Below, one piece after another: positions 16,262-23,729 of a stretch of DNA of 35,858 nucleotides; the first letter of the stretch is position 1; every line of letters begins with the position of its first letter. Position numbers and translations under genes: made by a program. This stretch comes from an uncultured Prevotella sp. GTDB lineage: Bacteria > Bacteroidota > Bacteroidia > Bacteroidales > Bacteroidaceae. The notes beneath the pieces were generated by a model, which saw only the letters and a program-made list of their open reading frames with translations, was not told the DNA's origin and made no database searches. The stretch covers positions 1 to 35,858 of the forward strand of contig CALUGU010000020.1 in assembly GCA_944320255.1 (NCBI GenBank), given 5' to 3'.

Positions 16262-16741
16262 ATGAATAAGGAAGAAGAACAGATAAGAAAGAAAAGTCCG
16301 GTAAGCATAAGGAACAAGAAGGCGTCGTTTGAATATTTCTTTGTTGAGACATACACGGCGGGCATAGTGCTTACAGGCACGGAAATAAAGTCGATCAGGC
16401 AGGGCAAGGCCTCGCTGGTAGACAGCTATTGCTACATCCATAACGGCGAGATATGGGTGAAGGGAATGAACATATCGCCGTATTTCTTCGGCTCGTACAA
16501 CAACCACGAGGCGAAACGCGACCGCAAGCTGTTGCTCACCAAGCGTGAGATACACAAGTTGCAGGAGGCGACGAAGCAGGTGGGGTTCACCATCGTGCCT
16601 ATTCTTGTATTCATAGATGCCAAAGGCCGTGCAAAGATGGATATTGCCCTCGCCAAAGGTAAGAAGGAGTATGACAAGCGGCAGACCCTGAAAGAAAAGG
16701 AAGACCGTCGCGAAATGGACCGCGCGATGAAACATTATTAA
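16262..16741 (+). CDS. smpB: SsrA-binding protein
   Basis: A 159-residue partner of tmRNA in trans-translation, which rescues stalled ribosomes and tags the unfinished protein. Family signatures are present: [29 protein letters not shown] (about 35-53), and the basic tail [19 protein letters not shown] that inserts into the mRNA channel. The ATG at 16262 follows an AT-rich leader with no Shine-Dalgarno site. The gene is flanked on both sides by matching GC-rich hairpin repeats. No tmRNA gene is recognisable in this window. Confidence 0.97.
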   Translation: MNKEEEQIRKKSPVSIRNKKASFEYFFVETYTAGIVLTGTEIKSIRQGKASLVDSYCYIHNGEIWVKGMNISPYFFGSYNNHEAKRDRKLLLTKREIHKLQEATKQVGFTIVPILVFIDAKGRAKMDIALAKGKKEYDKRQTLKEKEDRREMDRAMKHY

Positions 16742-16744
16742 AAG

Positions 16745-16780
16745 CCCCACCCAGCCTCCCCTATGGGGAGGAGAAGGGGT
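16745..16780. repeat. GC-rich palindromic repeat after smpB
   Basis: CCTCCCC (16755-16761), loop TAT, GGGGAGG (16765-16771), preceded by CCCCACCCAGC. It matches the unit before smpB in layout and flank. It could end the smpB transcript. Confidence 0.6.
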
Positions 16781-16799
16781 GAGCAATCAATGCCCTGTG

Positions 16800-16860
16800 G
16801 CATATCGGGCTTATTCGGCCTGTTTTTTGCCTATCAGGCTTATTGGGCTTATCGACTCTA
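16800..16860 (+). repeat. Degenerate tandem repeat of a ~10-bp unit
   Basis: The stretch contains repeated variants of GGCTTATTGG (CGGGCTTATTCGG, CAGGCTTATTGGGCTTATCG). It is simple-sequence intergenic DNA with no gene. Confidence 0.45.
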
Positions 16861-16932
16861 TAATTTCTATAATAGTAAAACAAAAATCAATGTCCGCATT
16901 TTGCCAAACATACAATGCAGAGGATGTATCAT

Positions 16933-17095
16933 AATTCTGAAGTTATCAGTATTTAACAGGAGTTAGGCTCGTTCCACTCGCCGGAGTTAACGGACAATAC
17001 ACAATGTTACAACAACTTAGCATTTGTCGGTTAACTCCAGCTAACTCCGACGCGAAGCGTCTAACTCCTATTAACTCCTTTTTAATACACCTCCC
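16933..17095 (+). repeat. Palindromic intergenic element, copy 2
   Basis: Same order as copy 1: outer arm GGAGTTAGGCTCG...CTCGCC, inner arm GGAGTTAACGGACAA, core ending CAACAACTTAGCATTTG, inner arm TCGGTTAACTCC, outer arm GACGCGAAGCGTC, tail CTCCTATTAACTCC. It begins with AATTCTGAAGTTA, which is also found at the far end of copy 3. It lies between the co-directional smpB and HAD genes. Confidence 0.8.
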
Positions 17096-17132
17096 TACAA
17101 GTTTGGCAGAATGCGGATATTCATAAAGCAAA

Positions 17133-17756
17133 ATGATAAAAAACATAATATTCGACCTTGGCGGCGTCATTATGACGATAGACCAAAACGAGGCGTTGCG
17201 ACGCTTTAAGGAGTTAGGTGTGGCTGATATAGAGCGCAGGCTCGACCCTTACACGCAGACCGGCATATTCGGAGACGTGGAAGAAGGCAAGATTACGGCG
17301 GAGGAGTTCCGCGCTGAACTGAGCCGCATCGTAGGTCGGACGCTTTCGTTCGACGAGTGCAAATACGGATGGCTGGGCTACCGGAAGGAAGTGCCTCAGC
17401 GTAATCTTGACATGTTGAGACGGTTGCGTAGCGAGGGATACCGCCTCATTCTCCTGTCAAACACCAATCCGTTCATGATGAGCTGGGCGTTGACAAAAGA
17501 CTTTGACGGCGGCACCGGCTCGCTTGAAGATTATTTCGATGCGCTTTACCTTAGTTTCCGTCTTGGCGTGATGAAGCCAAATCCGAAATTCTTTCAGGCC
17601 GTGATAGACAATGAGCATGTCCTGCCAGGAGAGTCGTTGTTTGTAGACGACGGGCCTCGCAACGTAGAGGCGGCACGCAAGCTGGGTTTCAACACGATGT
17701 GCCCGGTAAACGGTGAGGACTGGACAGGAGAGCTGGCTGGGATGCTGTCAAAATAA
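17133..17756 (+). CDS. HAD-superfamily hydrolase (YihX-like)
   Basis: A 207-residue phosphatase-like protein of the haloacid dehalogenase superfamily. Motif I is FDLGGV with nucleophile Asp8; the second Asp of the classic DxD is replaced by Gly, as in the YihX-type group. Motif II is LSNTN, motif III holds Lys in GVMKPNPKFF, and motif IV is FVDDGPRN. The cap is helical (about residues 16-85). Relatives dephosphorylate sugar phosphates, but the substrate here is unknown. It is separated from map by a 70-base gap with a promoter element. Confidence 0.9.
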   Translation: MIKNIIFDLGGVIMTIDQNEALRRFKELGVADIERRLDPYTQTGIFGDVEEGKITAEEFRAELSRIVGRTLSFDECKYGWLGYRKEVPQRNLDMLRRLRSEGYRLILLSNTNPFMMSWALTKDFDGGTGSLEDYFDALYLSFRLGVMKPNPKFFQAVIDNEHVLPGESLFVDDGPRNVEAARKLGFNTMCPVNGEDWTGELAGMLSK

Positions 17757-17793
17757 AAAGTGAAATCAATGTGCTGTTTTACAATAAAATTTG

Positions 17794-17801
17794 TAATTTT
17801 G
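17794..17801 (+). promoter_or_regulatory. Probable -7 element of the map-tsaD-pncC promoter
   Basis: TAATTTTG matches TAnnTTTG 25 bases before the map ATG. The -33 region has only TGTG at 17770, so the promoter is partly supported. TTTTACA and TGTAAAA flank it as a 7-base inverted repeat. Confidence 0.5.
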
Positions 17802-17826
17802 CACATCGTTTATATGTTGTAAAACA

Positions 17827-18687
17827 ATGTTCAAGAAGAAAAGAAGATGGCACACACTGCCCGGACAGCCGCTTACCGAGATGGACAAGCAGGTGATGTA
17901 CTGGGAGAACAAGGGTAAGCTCGTGCCTACGCGCGACCTGATCAAGACTCCCGAACAGATAGAAGGCATACGCAAGAGTGGCGTCGTGAACAGCGGCGTG
18001 CTCGACGAAGTGGCGGCACATATCCACGCGGGTATGAGCACAGCCGAGATAGATAAGATATGCTATGATTATTGCACGGAGCACGGGGCTGTGCCGGCTT
18101 GCCTTAATTATGAGGGGTATCCCAAAAGCGTATGCACCAGCATAAACGAAGTGGTGTGCCACGGCATACCTAAGGAAACTGACATATTGCAGGAAGGGGA
18201 CATCGTAAATGTTGACTTTACTACGATACTTGACGGATATTATGCCGACGCTTCGCGTATGTTCATTATCGGGAAGACAACCCCGGAGAAGGAACAGCTT
18301 GTGCGCGTTACAAAGGAATGCCTTGAGATAGGCGCGGAAGCCGCAAAGCCTTACGGCTTTGTAGGGGACATAGGGCACGCCATACAAAAACACGCCGAGA
18401 AGTATCATTATGGCATCGTGCGCGACTTGTGCGGCCACGGTGTGGGTCTGAAATTCCATGAGGAGCCGGAGGTTCTGCACTTCGGGCATAAAGGCACGGG
18501 AATGTTGCTCGTGCCTGGTATGGTGTTTACGATAGAGCCGATGATAAACATGGGCACATGGAAGGTGTTCATAGATGCCGACGACCCATACGGATGGGAG
18601 GTGATAACCGGCGACGAGAAGCCCAGCGCGCAATGGGAGCACACGTTCCTGATGACGGAGCACGGCGTGGAGATACTTTCCGCTTAA
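17827..18687 (+). CDS. map: Methionine aminopeptidase, type I
   Basis: A 286-residue metalloprotease that removes the initiator methionine from new proteins. The dinuclear metal ligands are Asp130, Asp141, His204, Glu237 and Glu271, with active-site His112 and His211. Compared with the E. coli enzyme there is an N-terminal extension of about 35 residues (MFKKKRRWHTLPG...), basic at first and lacking Cys ligands of a zinc finger, which might help ribosome contact. It begins a map-tsaD-pncC run with gaps of 12 and 13 bases. Confidence 0.97.
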   Translation: MFKKKRRWHTLPGQPLTEMDKQVMYWENKGKLVPTRDLIKTPEQIEGIRKSGVVNSGVLDEVAAHIHAGMSTAEIDKICYDYCTEHGAVPACLNYEGYPKSVCTSINEVVCHGIPKETDILQEGDIVNVDFTTILDGYYADASRMFIIGKTTPEKEQLVRVTKECLEIGAEAAKPYGFVGDIGHAIQKHAEKYHYGIVRDLCGHGVGLKFHEEPEVLHFGHKGTGMLLVPGMVFTIEPMINMGTWKVFIDADDPYGWEVITGDEKPSAQWEHTFLMTEHGVEILSA

Positions 18688-18699
18688 CAGATTGTTCTT

Positions 18700-19725
18700 A
18701 TGGAAGACGTATATATATTAGGTATAGAGAGCAGTTGCGACGATACGTCGGCGGCAGTGTTGCGCAATGGCGTGTTGCTTAGCAATGTTACGGCGTCGCA
18801 GGAAGTGCATAAGGCATACGGAGGCGTTGTGCCTGAGCTTGCTTCACGTGCGCACCAGCAGAACGTCGTGCCTGTGGTAGACCAAGCGTTGAAGCGTGCC
18901 GGGGTGGCGAAAGAGCAGTTGTCTGCTGTGGCTTTCACGCGCGGGCCGGGGCTGATGGGCTCTTTGCTCGTAGGCGTCAGCTTTGCCAAGGGATTTGCCC
19001 GCTCGCTGAATATTCCGCTTATAGACGTAAACCATTTGCAGGGGCACGTCATGGCGCATTTCATAAAAGAAAGCGACGACGACAAGTCTGCCCCGCCGCT
19101 GCCGTTCATTTGCCTGCTTGTAAGCGGAGGCAATTCGCAGATAGTCAAGGTAAACGCATACAACGATATGCAGGTGTTGGGGCAAACCATCGACGACGCA
19201 GCCGGCGAAGCTATCGACAAATGCTCGAAAGTGATGGGGCTGGGGTATCCCGGAGGCCCGATAATAGACAGGTTGGCACGCCAGGGCAATCCACATGCGT
19301 ATAAATTCGCCGAACCGCATATCCAAGGGCTTGATTACAGTTTTAGCGGATTGAAGACGTCTTTCTTGTACAGTCTGCGCGAGTGGGTTAAGGAAGATCC
19401 TGATTTTGTAGAGCACCATAAGGAAGACCTTGCCGCGAGCTTGGAGTTTACGATAGTTGACATCTTGATGAAAAAACTTAAACTCGCCGTAAAGCAGACA
19501 GGCATAAGGCACGTTGCCGTGGCGGGTGGCGTAAGTGCTAATACAGGGTTGCGCAACGCATTCCATGAGTATGCAGAAAAATACGGATGGACCATATACA
19601 TCCCGAAGTTCAGCTATACGACGGACAATGCGGCGATGATCGGCATAACGGGGTATTATAAATATCTTGATAAGGATTTTTGCCAGATAGACAAGCCGGC
19701 ATTCTCAAAGGTAACGTTTAAATAA
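18700..19725 (+). CDS. tsaD: tRNA N6-adenosine threonylcarbamoyltransferase
   Basis: A 341-residue ASKHA-fold ATPase that moves the threonylcarbamoyl group onto adenosine 37 of ANN-decoding tRNAs, working with TsaB, TsaE and TsaC. It starts with ILGIESSCDDTSAA; the iron/zinc-binding motif NHLQGHVMAH holds His112 and His116; GGVSANTGLR near residue 260 and SYTTDNAAM near 305 are further family signatures. Length is normal. It lies between map and pncC on one probable transcript. Confidence 0.98.
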   Translation: MEDVYILGIESSCDDTSAAVLRNGVLLSNVTASQEVHKAYGGVVPELASRAHQQNVVPVVDQALKRAGVAKEQLSAVAFTRGPGLMGSLLVGVSFAKGFARSLNIPLIDVNHLQGHVMAHFIKESDDDKSAPPLPFICLLVSGGNSQIVKVNAYNDMQVLGQTIDDAAGEAIDKCSKVMGLGYPGGPIIDRLARQGNPHAYKFAEPHIQGLDYSFSGLKTSFLYSLREWVKEDPDFVEHHKEDLAASLEFTIVDILMKKLKLAVKQTGIRHVAVAGGVSANTGLRNAFHEYAEKYGWTIYIPKFSYTTDNAAMIGITGYYKYLDKDFCQIDKPAFSKVTFK

Positions 19726-19738
19726 TCAATATAAGAAA

Positions 19739-20257
19739 ATGGATTTCGAGAATAAAATATTAAGCAGGGAAATCAGCCAATTCATTTGGGAAAAAGAGAA
19801 AACACTCGGCACGGCTGAAAGTTGTACCGGCGGAAGGATAGCAGAGGCCATAATCCTGATGCCCGGAGCTTCAAACTATTTCAAGGGCAGTATCGTTTCT
19901 TACACAAATGAAATTAAGGAAAAGATTCTTGGCGTAAGCCACGACGTGCTTGAAGAAAAGACCGCCGTGTGTGAAGAAGTCGCGATAGCGATGGTCAAAG
20001 GGGCGATTGAGGCTCTGAATGTTGACTACGCAATCTCTGCGACAGGTGTGGCCGGCCCTTCAGGCGGAACGCACGAAATACCTGTAGGTACGATTTGGAT
20101 AGCCTGCGGAAGCGCGGACGACATTGTTACGTTGAAACTTGAAGGCGACAAGGGTAGGGAAATGAATCTTTCAAATGCCACGACGCAAGCGTTGCAGCTG
20201 TTCCTGAATTACCTTACAGAACGCCTTAAAGACACCGGTGAGCAGGATTTAGGTTGA
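19739..20257 (+). CDS. pncC: Nicotinamide-nucleotide amidohydrolase (CinA C-terminal domain)
   Basis: A 172-residue protein that corresponds to the C-terminal domain of CinA alone, without the N-terminal molybdopterin-binding-like part. PncC deamidates nicotinamide mononucleotide to nicotinate mononucleotide in NAD recycling. Visible signatures are TAESCTGG with the likely catalytic Ser28, YTNEIKEKILGV, and ATGVAGPSGG. It follows tsaD by 13 bases. Older annotation would call it a competence/damage-inducible protein; the amidase activity is the better supported role for the family. Confidence 0.93.
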   Translation: MDFENKILSREISQFIWEKEKTLGTAESCTGGRIAEAIILMPGASNYFKGSIVSYTNEIKEKILGVSHDVLEEKTAVCEEVAIAMVKGAIEALNVDYAISATGVAGPSGGTHEIPVGTIWIACGSADDIVTLKLEGDKGREMNLSNATTQALQLFLNYLTERLKDTGEQDLG

Positions 20258-20318
20258 TGATACAATATGGCAGATGTGTACTAAAAAAAATTAAAAGTTT
20301 TATTATTGACGCGAATAT

Positions 20319-20349
20319 TTTGTTAATTCGGGAAAAGTTAGTAATTTTG
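20319..20349 (+). promoter_or_regulatory. Promoter of rpmB-rpmG-DUF4295
   Basis: TTTG at 20319-20322 and TAATTTTG at 20342-20349 are 19 bases apart, a near-perfect Bacteroidota promoter. The leader to rpmB is about 45 bases and A-rich. Confidence 0.8.
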
Positions 20350-20400
20350 CACTCTGTTTGGAATAAGTATCAAAAAATTAAACAAAAAACGTAGATAGTA

Positions 20401-20664
20401 ATGTCGAAGATTTGTCAAATAACAGGTAAAAAAGCTCAGATTGGAAATAATGTTTCACACTCAAAGCACCGCACAAAGCGTACTTTTGATGTGAACCTTT
20501 TCAGGAAGAAGTTTTATTACGTAGAGGAGCAGTGCTGGATTAGCCTTAGAATAAGCGCCGCAGGCCTGCGCCTGATTAACAAAGTGGGTTTGGACGCAGC
20601 TCTCAAGCAAGCTGTTTCCAAGGGTTATTGTGATTGGAAAGAGATTAAAGTAATAGGAGAATAA
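20401..20664 (+). CDS. rpmB: 50S ribosomal protein L28 (bL28)
   Basis: An 87-residue large-subunit ribosomal protein. The start [21 protein letters not shown], followed by a basic [11 protein letters not shown] stretch, and the late [12 protein letters not shown] are standard for L28. It is the first of three small ribosomal genes. An AGGAGA near its end (20655-20660) sits nine bases before the rpmG start and could serve as its ribosome-binding site. Confidence 0.97.
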   Translation: MSKICQITGKKAQIGNNVSHSKHRTKRTFDVNLFRKKFYYVEEQCWISLRISAAGLRLINKVGLDAALKQAVSKGYCDWKEIKVIGE

Positions 20665-20669
20665 TCACC

Positions 20670-20858
20670 ATGGCAAAGAAGGCTAAAGGCAATAGGGTTC
20701 AGGTTATCTTGGAATGCACCGAAATGAAAAACAGCGGTCTTCCTGGGACAAGCCGTTATGTAACGACTAAGAACCGTAAGAACACTCCGGAGAGAATGGA
20801 ATTGATGAAGTATAATCCCATCTTGAAGAAAATGACTCTTCACAAGGAGATTAAATAA
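20670..20858 (+). CDS. rpmG: 50S ribosomal protein L33 (bL33)
   Basis: A 62-residue basic ribosomal protein. [10 protein letters not shown], then [23 protein letters not shown], matches the L33 family. Only one cysteine is present, so this is a zinc-free (C-minus) form. It starts five bases after rpmB. Confidence 0.96.
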   Translation: MAKKAKGNRVQVILECTEMKNSGLPGTSRYVTTKNRKNTPERMELMKYNPILKKMTLHKEIK

Positions 20859-20879
20859 GGATTTTAAAACTGTAATAAA

Positions 20880-21038
20880 ATGGCAAAGAAAACCGTCGCA
20901 ACCCTCCATGAAGGTTCAAAGGATGGTCGCGCTTATACGAAAGTTATCAAGATGGTAAAAAGCCCTAAGACTGGTGCTTACATCTTTGACGAGCAGATGG
21001 TGCCCAATGAGGCAGTTAAGGATTTTTTCAAGAACTAA
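20880..21038 (+). CDS. DUF4295 small ribosome-associated protein (likely bL38)
   Basis: A 52-residue basic protein, MAKKTVATLHEGSKDGRAY... ending EAVKDFFKN. It lies 21 bases after rpmG in the position where Bacteroidota almost always keep a DUF4295 gene. From memory, this family was identified as an additional large-subunit protein (bL38) in the Flavobacterium johnsoniae ribosome structure; I could not check this. Its small size means standard gene cut-offs may skip it. A hairpin terminator follows directly. Confidence 0.88.
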   Translation: MAKKTVATLHEGSKDGRAYTKVIKMVKSPKTGAYIFDEQMVPNEAVKDFFKN

Positions 21039-21061
21039 TGTTTGTTGAACGTGATATAAAT

Positions 21062-21096
21062 AAAAAGGTCGCAATGAATTTTGCGACCTTTTTGTT
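21062..21096 (+). terminator. Rho-independent terminator after the rpmB operon
   Basis: AAAAAGGTCGCAA (21062-21074) pairs perfectly with TTGCGACCTTTTT (21081-21093); the T run forms the 3' side of the stem. A classic strong terminator, also usable on the other strand. Confidence 0.9.
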
Positions 21097-21125
21097 GTAA
21101 GTATGAGTTCATTTTACTAATTTTG
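21095..21125 (+). promoter_or_regulatory. Probable promoter of ftsY-rimO-HU
   Basis: TTG at 21095-21097 and TAATTTTG at 21118-21125 are 20 bases apart. Transcription would start about ten bases before the ftsY ATG, giving a near-leaderless message right after the upstream terminator. Confidence 0.65.
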
Positions 21126-21142
21126 TAGCAAAATATAAGATT

Positions 21143-22102
21143 ATGGGATTGTTCGGATTATTCAATAGGGATAAGAAAGAAACACTTGACAAGGGGCTTG
21201 AGAAAACAAAGCAAAGCGTATTTTCAAAGATTGCAAGGGCTGTAGCAGGAAAATCAAAAGTTGACGACGACGTTCTTGACAATCTGGAGGAAGTACTGAT
21301 CACGTCTGACGTCGGCGTAGACACTACATTAAAGATTATCCGCCGCATAGAGGAGCGTGTGGCGCGTGACAAGTATGTGTCTGTGTCAGAGCTTAATTCA
21401 ATACTCCGAGACGAGATTGCCGCCCTGTTGACAGAGAACAATTCAATGGATAATGACGATTGGAACCTGCCTTCAGACCATACTCCATACGTAATACTTG
21501 TAGTCGGCGTGAATGGCGTAGGCAAGACCACGACGATCGGGAAGCTCGCTTACCAATTTAAGAAAGCAGGCAAGAAAGTTTATCTTGGTGCAGCGGATAC
21601 GTTCCGTGCAGCAGCTGTCGAGCAGTTGGTAATCTGGGGTGAACGTGTTGGTGTTCCTGTGATAAAGCAACAGATGGGCTCTGACCCTGCAAGTGTCGCA
21701 TTTGACACTTTGAGCTCGGCCAAGGCTAATGGCGCAGATGTCGTATTGATTGATACGGCGGGAAGGTTGCATAACAAGATCGGCCTGATGAATGAGCTTA
21801 AGAAAATCAAGGATGTTATGAAGAAGGTTGTGCCTCAGGCTCCTGACGAGGTTCTCTTAGTGCTTGATGGTTCGACCGGGCAAAACGCATTTGAGCAGGC
21901 AAAGCAATTCTCGGCAGTGACGCAGATAACCAGCCTTGCTATCACAAAGCTGGACGGAACGGCCAAGGGCGGTGTCGTAATCGGAATTTCTGACCAGCTT
22001 AAAGTTCCGGTTAAATATATAGGATTGGGTGAAAAGATGGAGGATCTTCAACTTTTCAACAAGAAACAATTTGTTGATTCACTATTTAATACAGAAAAGT
22101 GA
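21143..22102 (+). CDS. ftsY: Signal recognition particle receptor FtsY
   Basis: A 319-residue SRP-family GTPase that docks SRP-ribosome complexes at the inner membrane. The N-terminal part is short, beginning with an amphipathic MGLFGLFNRDKK likely to touch the membrane, then the helical N domain. GTPase motifs are G1 GVNGVGKTTT (122-131), DTAGR (204-208) and TKLD (268-271), with the GTP-contacting ADTFRAAA (151-158). There is no long acidic A domain. Its stop overlaps the rimO GTG start by three bases within GTGA, so the two are translationally coupled. Confidence 0.98.
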   Translation: MGLFGLFNRDKKETLDKGLEKTKQSVFSKIARAVAGKSKVDDDVLDNLEEVLITSDVGVDTTLKIIRRIEERVARDKYVSVSELNSILRDEIAALLTENNSMDNDDWNLPSDHTPYVILVVGVNGVGKTTTIGKLAYQFKKAGKKVYLGAADTFRAAAVEQLVIWGERVGVPVIKQQMGSDPASVAFDTLSSAKANGADVVLIDTAGRLHNKIGLMNELKKIKDVMKKVVPQAPDEVLLVLDGSTGQNAFEQAKQFSAVTQITSLAITKLDGTAKGGVVIGISDQLKVPVKYIGLGEKMEDLQLFNKKQFVDSLFNTEK

Positions 22103-23400
22103 AAAAGAACCAGATAGATTTCGTTACCTTGGGTTGCTCAAAAAATCTTGTTGACAGTGAACTCTTGATGAAGCAATTTGAGGCTAATGGGTATAAATGC
22201 ACTCATGACAGTAAAAATCCCCAAGGGGAAATAGCCGTCATAAATACTTGTGGATTTATCGGTGACGCTAAGGAAGAAAGCATTAATACCATCCTTGAAT
22301 TTGCGGAAGCGAAAGAACAGGGGCGTTTGAAGAAACTCTTTGTTATGGGATGCCTTTCCCAGAGGTATAAGGCTGAGCTTGAGAAGGAAATTCCGCAAGT
22401 GGACAAGTATTATGGAAAGTTCGACTATAAGCAATTATTAGAGGATTTGGGGAAGGCGGAGATTGCCTCGTGCCGCGGTATGAGGCACTTGACCACTCCA
22501 AGCCACTACGCATATATTAAGATTAGTGAAGGTTGCGACCGGCATTGCGCTTATTGTGCCATCCCTTTGATAACCGGACGCCATGTCAGCAGACCAAAAG
22601 CGGAGATATTGGATGAAGTGCGCAATCTTGTTAAGGAAGGAGTGAAAGAATTTCAACTCATTGCGCAGGAGTTGACTTATTACGGTGTTGACATTGACGG
22701 GAAACAGCATATTGCAGAACTTGTCTCTGACATGGCCGACATCCCCGGCGTGGAGTGGATACGCCTTCATTATGCGTATCCGACCCATTTCCCATACGAA
22801 CTTTTATCGGTTATGCGTGAAAAGCCAAACGTTTGCAAGTATCTTGACATAGCTTTGCAACACATATCTGATAAGATGCTTTCGGCGATGCAACGCCACA
22901 TAACGAAAGCGGAGACGTATGATTTCATAAAAAGGATAAGGGAGGAAGTGCCCGGAATTTGCCTGCGCACTACGCTGATGGTAGGTTTCCCTGATGAAAG
23001 TGAAGAAGATTTCAAGGAGCTTGTAGAGTTTGCCAAATGGGCTCGTTTTGAGCGTATGGGGGCTTTTGCGTATTCAGAAGAAGAAGGGACTTACAGTGCA
23101 ATACATTATGAAGACAATGTAAGCCCTGAAACCAAGCAGGCGCGCCTTGACGAAATAATGGCTTTGCAACAGGATATTAGTTCTGAAATCGCCGCATCCA
23201 AGGTGGGCAAAGTGTTTAAGACAATCATTGACAGGAAAGAAGGCGAGTTCTATATCGGCAGGACAGAGTACAGTTCTCCTGAAGTAGACCCGGAGGTTCT
23301 CATTCCCGTTGGTGAAAAGCGTCTGGTCAAGGGACGTTTTTATGATGTTAAAATAACAGGTTCGGAAGAATTTGACTTGTATGGCACAACTTGTTTTTGA
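22099..23400 (+). CDS. rimO: Ribosomal protein S12 methylthiotransferase
   Basis: A 433-residue radical-SAM enzyme that adds a methylthio group to the conserved Asp of ribosomal protein S12. The N-terminal UPF0004 domain has Cys13, Cys51 and Cys85 for one [4Fe-4S] cluster; the radical-SAM cluster is held by Cys146, Cys150 and Cys153 (CDRHCAYC); a TRAM domain ends the protein. It begins with GTG inside the end of ftsY. FVTLGCSKNLVDSE distinguishes it from the tRNA enzyme MiaB. Confidence 0.96.
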   Translation: MKKNQIDFVTLGCSKNLVDSELLMKQFEANGYKCTHDSKNPQGEIAVINTCGFIGDAKEESINTILEFAEAKEQGRLKKLFVMGCLSQRYKAELEKEIPQVDKYYGKFDYKQLLEDLGKAEIASCRGMRHLTTPSHYAYIKISEGCDRHCAYCAIPLITGRHVSRPKAEILDEVRNLVKEGVKEFQLIAQELTYYGVDIDGKQHIAELVSDMADIPGVEWIRLHYAYPTHFPYELLSVMREKPNVCKYLDIALQHISDKMLSAMQRHITKAETYDFIKRIREEVPGICLRTTLMVGFPDESEEDFKELVEFAKWARFERMGAFAYSEEEGTYSAIHYEDNVSPETKQARLDEIMALQQDISSEIAASKVGKVFKTIIDRKEGEFYIGRTEYSSPEVDPEVLIPVGEKRLVKGRFYDVKITGSEEFDLYGTTCF

Positions 23401-23441
23401 TTTATTTGCAGGTTGTCGTTACTCTAAATCTTGATCCCATT

Positions 23442-23729
23442 ATGAATAATAAAAGTTTTATATCAGAATTGTCGCTACGGTTGGGATATACGCAGGACGA
23501 CGCCCAAAAGATGGTGAACACGGTAATCGACTCTATGAACGATGCGTTTCAGTGTGGGGATGCCGTGACAATACCAAAGTTCGGAACGTTCGAGGTGAAG
23601 AAACGTTTGGAACGCATCGTCGTAAACCCCGGCACCAAGCAGCGGATGTTGGTGCCTCCGAAACTTGTCCTCAACTTTAAGCCTATCGCTGCGATGAAGG
23701 AAAAACTAAAGAATGGGGGGCAAGTATGA
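23442..23729 (+). CDS. HU-family DNA-binding protein
   Basis: A 95-residue nucleoid-associated protein of the HU/IHF fold. Visible features are the dimerising helical N-terminus (ISELSLRLGYTQDDAQKMV), IPKFGTFEVKKR at the start of the beta saddle, and the DNA-intercalating arm region around RIVVNPGTKQRMLVPP. The start is the ATG at 23442; an upstream in-frame ATG at 23391 would overlap rimO. Its stop overlaps the start of a second HU-like gene (ATGA), so the two are coupled and could form heterodimers. Confidence 0.92.
   Translation: MNNKSFISELSLRLGYTQDDAQKMVNTVIDSMNDAFQCGDAVTIPKFGTFEVKKRLERIVVNPGTKQRMLVPPKLVLNFKPIAAMKEKLKNGGQV

Noticed and set aside
17779-18663. 294-codon open frame opposite map
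   Set aside because: Antisense to a well-supported metalloprotease with all its ligands; no family features.
18844-19566. 240-codon open frame opposite tsaD
   Set aside because: Shadow of tsaD; no start context or domain.
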